DNA of 64,000 nucleotides, taken from Ephydatia muelleri (lineage: Eukaryota > Porifera > Demospongiae > Spongillida > Spongillidae). The translations under genes and the position numbers were made by a program. Positions 61,401 through 64,000 of the stretch are shown here, one piece after another. Numbering within the stretch: the stretch's first letter is position 1; every line of letters starts with the position of its first letter. The notes under the pieces were generated by a model. The model was given only the letters and a program-made list of their open reading frames with translations. It did not search any database and was not told the origin of the DNA. The DNA lies in assembly GCA_013339895.1 (NCBI GenBank), contig JABACO010000001.1:16779710-16843709 (forward strand). Reading direction: 5' to 3'.

Positions 61401-62901
61401 CTGAAACCATTGCGAGAACCGCGGCTGCTGAGGACCGATCATCTCTAACACTCTTAATTCCACAAACAATTACCATGCTGTGCTTTGAAGACATTAAGAA
61501 AAATGTAAGATCGTTTGGTGGATGTGCTCTGACTTTACTGAAAGACGGGTTGGAAAAAGAAGACGTAAGTTTATTCTCGTGTCATGCATAAAATATTACT
61601 CAATTTTATTTTCATGTAGACAATGACAGTTATTTGTGGAATTAAGGCAATAAATGCTGCAGCAAATTTGTCTTGCTATACAATTGTCATCACTAAGGTA
61701 TCACCTGAACGTGCCTGCGAGCTATGTGAACGACTTCAAGGATCACAGTACATTGTACAAATGGCATATTATAAACAGGATCAAGTCACGAGTGGTATGC
61801 ATAATATTTTGCACAAAGAGCACTATAGTTACAAATGATCATTGTTCTTCAGATGCCCTTTTCACTACAGACATACAACCTTTTGTTGTTGCTGTTTCGG
61901 ATAAAACCTGTATGAAAATCAAAACAAGTAATTTTTTCTCTGGCACTGAAGCACAATTGTATGAAGAAGTAATGACTTCCTTTACCGCTGAAGGCGACTA
62001 CATTCTCACAAACAACACCGATCCATGTAGGTGAATAGTTCAATGCAGCTTACAATCCCCTGTGATACAAAATTGCATATGCTGATGCTTTAGTGAAATT
62101 TTAGAAGCAGTAATTGGAATTTATTTAGCCAAGGGATTTTAAGATGCAGTGCATTAAATTGGCAGGTGTTTTCGACATTGTATGATGCACAAAATAGCTT
62201 CTCAAATTTCAGAAAGACCAAAAAAAAAATTGTTAATATACATACCTGACACTCTGAAATTTCAAGGACACCAACTTACATACTTATAAATGTTGAAAAG
62301 CAAAAAAAGTAAGTTAATAACATCATGTGACTATTTATCCGACACAAAACAGACCAAACTTTGCTACATCTGACATTTCTAGAGCACCAAATTGGTTTGT
62401 ACTGAATTTTTATGATTAGTTATATGTTGCACATTGCTAGTTGCCGGAGCACAAGTATAATTCATAATACACATATTCATTTATTTGTTTCCATGCAGGC
62501 ATTCCAGTTAGTGCTGAAAAAAACAAAAGACATACAATAATAGTGCAGAGGCACTTGTCCAGCTCAGCTGTAAGTGGAAAGGAATGACAGGGAAGAAGCT
62601 GACAATTCAAATGGAAGTAGTGAATATTGGCCAATAAAATAACTGGATGTGCTATAATGTCAATGTGAAAGATAGTATTTACTATAGTGACAATACGAAA
62701 TTGTATCATCTGTAAAATCATTATCCAAATGTTCGTCTACATTTTCTTCCTTTAGTCAGTACCTGTGCACTTTTCCAGTAACTAGTTCCGCAGCAGAGAT
62801 TCTTTAGTGATCTGAAAAAAATACAGGCTGCTCCACAGAGACGAAGAAGGATTAAAGCAACCTGCGGATTGACAATTCCAACCTCCTCAAGATGCCTTTA
62901 A
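58487..62901 (+). CDS. ParB-like domain protein, intron-rich animal gene
   Basis: Proposed exons: 58487-58537, 58943-59218, 59281-59467, 59524-59580, 59789-59980, 60081-60478, 60594-60707, 60871-61325, 61375-61564, 61620-61794, 61853-62026, 62499-62569 and 62796-62901 (acceptor after 62793; boundary good to a few bases). They give about 815 residues with all junction phases agreeing. Exon 6 encodes a ParB/sulfiredoxin-fold domain: FNIPVSCLLSPDKEYMVREP, a helix, NVAPIVATVRL, then IGGNHTRIALQQL at the nucleotide-binding Gly-box position, and LSAEQAQHLAHRHNRATEFT as the following helices. Basic nuclear-localisation-like stretches are LKRRRTSES and APQRRRRIKA. The C-terminal third vaguely follows the layout of ParB-associated DNA methylases but lacks a DPPY-type motif. 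Bacterial ParB is a CTPase/DNA-binding partition protein; the animal role is unknown. Exons 1-2 are uncertain: another frame at 58944-59089 (LCTRCESNGCYYIM) also looks coding. Confidence 0.65.
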
Positions 62902-63031
62902 GTGCTTTTTGGAGACGAAAGGAACAAAAAATCCTGGTCACCAATGGGAATCCCAAGAATCTCCATATTGGGTTTGTCTGACATCTTCCTGCCCAATGGG
63001 AACATTTCAAGACTTCTACTTATTTTCAAAT

Positions 63032-63037
63032 AATAAA
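63032..63037 (+). terminator. Polyadenylation signal AATAAA
   Basis: AATAAA about 130 bp after the proposed stop of the ParB-like gene; suitable for its 3' end. Confidence 0.5.
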
Positions 63038-63750
63038 ATAACAAGACTTCTATGTAATAATAATTGAAAAACAGCTTATGACCAAACTATTTACAACAGT
63101 TTGATATTATGTTTATTGTATACAGCTCTATGTGTATTGCAAAACTAGTATTAACAACTGCATGTGCGAAATGATGAGCCTTCGTAAACTGAGTACCAAA
63201 CTTCCGCGTTTTGCGCGGAAGGGGGCACCCCTTTCCCTCATCCTCATAGTGACAGTACTTTTAGCACCCTCTCTAACTTAATAATTAAATTGAATCTTGG
63301 ATACGCCACTCTGTGTGTACATGTATTTAAGCTACAAGCTGTATGCATCTATAAAACTTACACTATACATGTGCATGAATAATTTTCGACCAGTGAGGCC
63401 AGAGGAGCATGTCCCCATCAAATCTTAGCCCATCTCTTCGTTTGGTGTGTAACACTTTGACACAAGCTGACTACTCGAACCCAGCATAAGCATTGCCTCG
63501 CTCTGATATAACCGCTGGTTAAGGGGTAAAAGCTTGTCCTCCTGTATGATAGGTCAGTGGCCATGTGCTTTAGAATATGACAATGGTGGGCTGAGCTATA
63601 CATGGGAAGGAGAGAGGAGTAGAATTTGGCTGCATAGATGTGACTGTGGTTTTGGTGTGACCCGTGCTTCTGTGCAGAGAAGTGATGCAGAGGTTACGTG
63701 AAAGTATTGTTGTATACTTTGCGAGGGGAGAAGAAAGGAACACCTTGGCT
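63038..63750. other. Intergenic, no gene recognised
   Basis: Single-copy-looking sequence. On the minus strand near 63470-63490 the string gggttcgag resembles a tRNA B box, but no cloverleaf forms around it. Confidence 0.45.
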
Positions 63751-63755
63751 ACTAA

Positions 63756-63757
<2 letters not shown>

Positions 63758-63825
<68 letters not shown>
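63758..63825. repeat. TG microsatellite
   Basis: An almost pure (TG)n tract of about 34 units. Confidence 0.95.
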
Positions 63826-63827
<2 letters not shown>

Positions 63828-63858
63828 GGTTACCGCACGCATTGTGAACACCACTGCA

Positions 63859-63990
63859 TGGTGACAATAGTCTCTTGCATACCTTCTGCAAAGGTTTTCT
63901 TAGCCATTCAGAGGAGAAATGCTGCAGCATTCCCACTCTGAATGGCAAAGAAAACTGTTGCAAATGGTATGCAAGAGACTATTGTCACCA
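63859..63990. mobile_element. 132-bp hairpin element
   Basis: The left end tggtgacaatagtctcttgc is the inverse of the right end gcaagagactattgtcacca. The arms extend inward about 54 bp (gccattcagag / ctctgaatggc) with a few mismatches around a 20-25-bp loop. It looks like a small foldback MITE; no coding capacity. Confidence 0.75.
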
Positions 63991-64000
63991 AGCATGAGTG

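Noticed and set aside
63440..63530. Minus-strand gggttcgag resembling a tRNA T-loop
   Set aside because: No matching acceptor, D or anticodon stems could be folded.

Overview
The window is animal nuclear DNA. Genes are split by GT-AG introns, microsatellites and long poly-G/poly-C runs are frequent, and eukaryotic DNA transposons and foldback elements are common. A NACHT-LRR gene with one leucine-rich repeat per 84-nt exon, a complete cereblon gene and an intronless aerolysin-type beta-pore-forming protein together suggest a marine invertebrate. A sponge is my best guess, but the sequence alone does not prove it.

Layout. (1) 1-1.1 kb: a broken hAT-type transposase on the minus strand. (2) 1.57-18.55 kb, plus strand: a 5'-truncated NLR gene. 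A NACHT exon is followed by four 84-nt, phase-2 LRR exons. A 5.2-kb intron then separates these from a 4.15-kb terminal exon that opens with what reads as the closing LRR cap and continues as a Thr/Ser/Pro-rich tandem-repeat tail of over 1,300 residues. (3) 20.1-22.1 kb: a second decayed hAT transposon with a recognisable 5' end, next to a possible RNase H scrap of a retroelement. (4) 22.8-33.3 kb: TG/CA repeats, minisatellites, foldback elements and a few orphan exon-like segments. (5) 33.5-34.4 kb: a single-exon aerolysin/ETX-MTX2-like gene with a TATA box. (6) 34.5-43.6 kb: a near-perfect foldback element, a large inverted duplication (36.05-39.94 kb), and a field of degenerate repeats holding a TTAA-flanked MITE. 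(7) 43.70-49.67 kb: a 5,974-bp DNA transposon with terminal inverted repeats. It encodes a zinc-finger/Ser-rich ORF and a 1,192-aa protein combining a DDE-like core, a Ulp1-type cysteine protease and a C-terminal PHD finger. (8) 51.48-57.70 kb: a ten-exon cereblon gene (459 aa) with LON and thalidomide-binding (CULT) domains. (9) 58.5-62.9 kb: an intron-rich gene encoding a ParB-like domain, which is unusual in an animal. (10) 63-64 kb: a CA/TG microsatellite and a short hairpin element.

The points most worth following are the NLR with a giant repeat tail, the Ulp1/PHD transposon with its GAAATC-rich ends, and the animal ParB-like gene. The exon models for the NLR, cereblon and ParB-like genes rest on splice-site phase agreement that I checked by hand. 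The first exons of the ParB-like gene and the missing 5' end of the NLR gene remain open.
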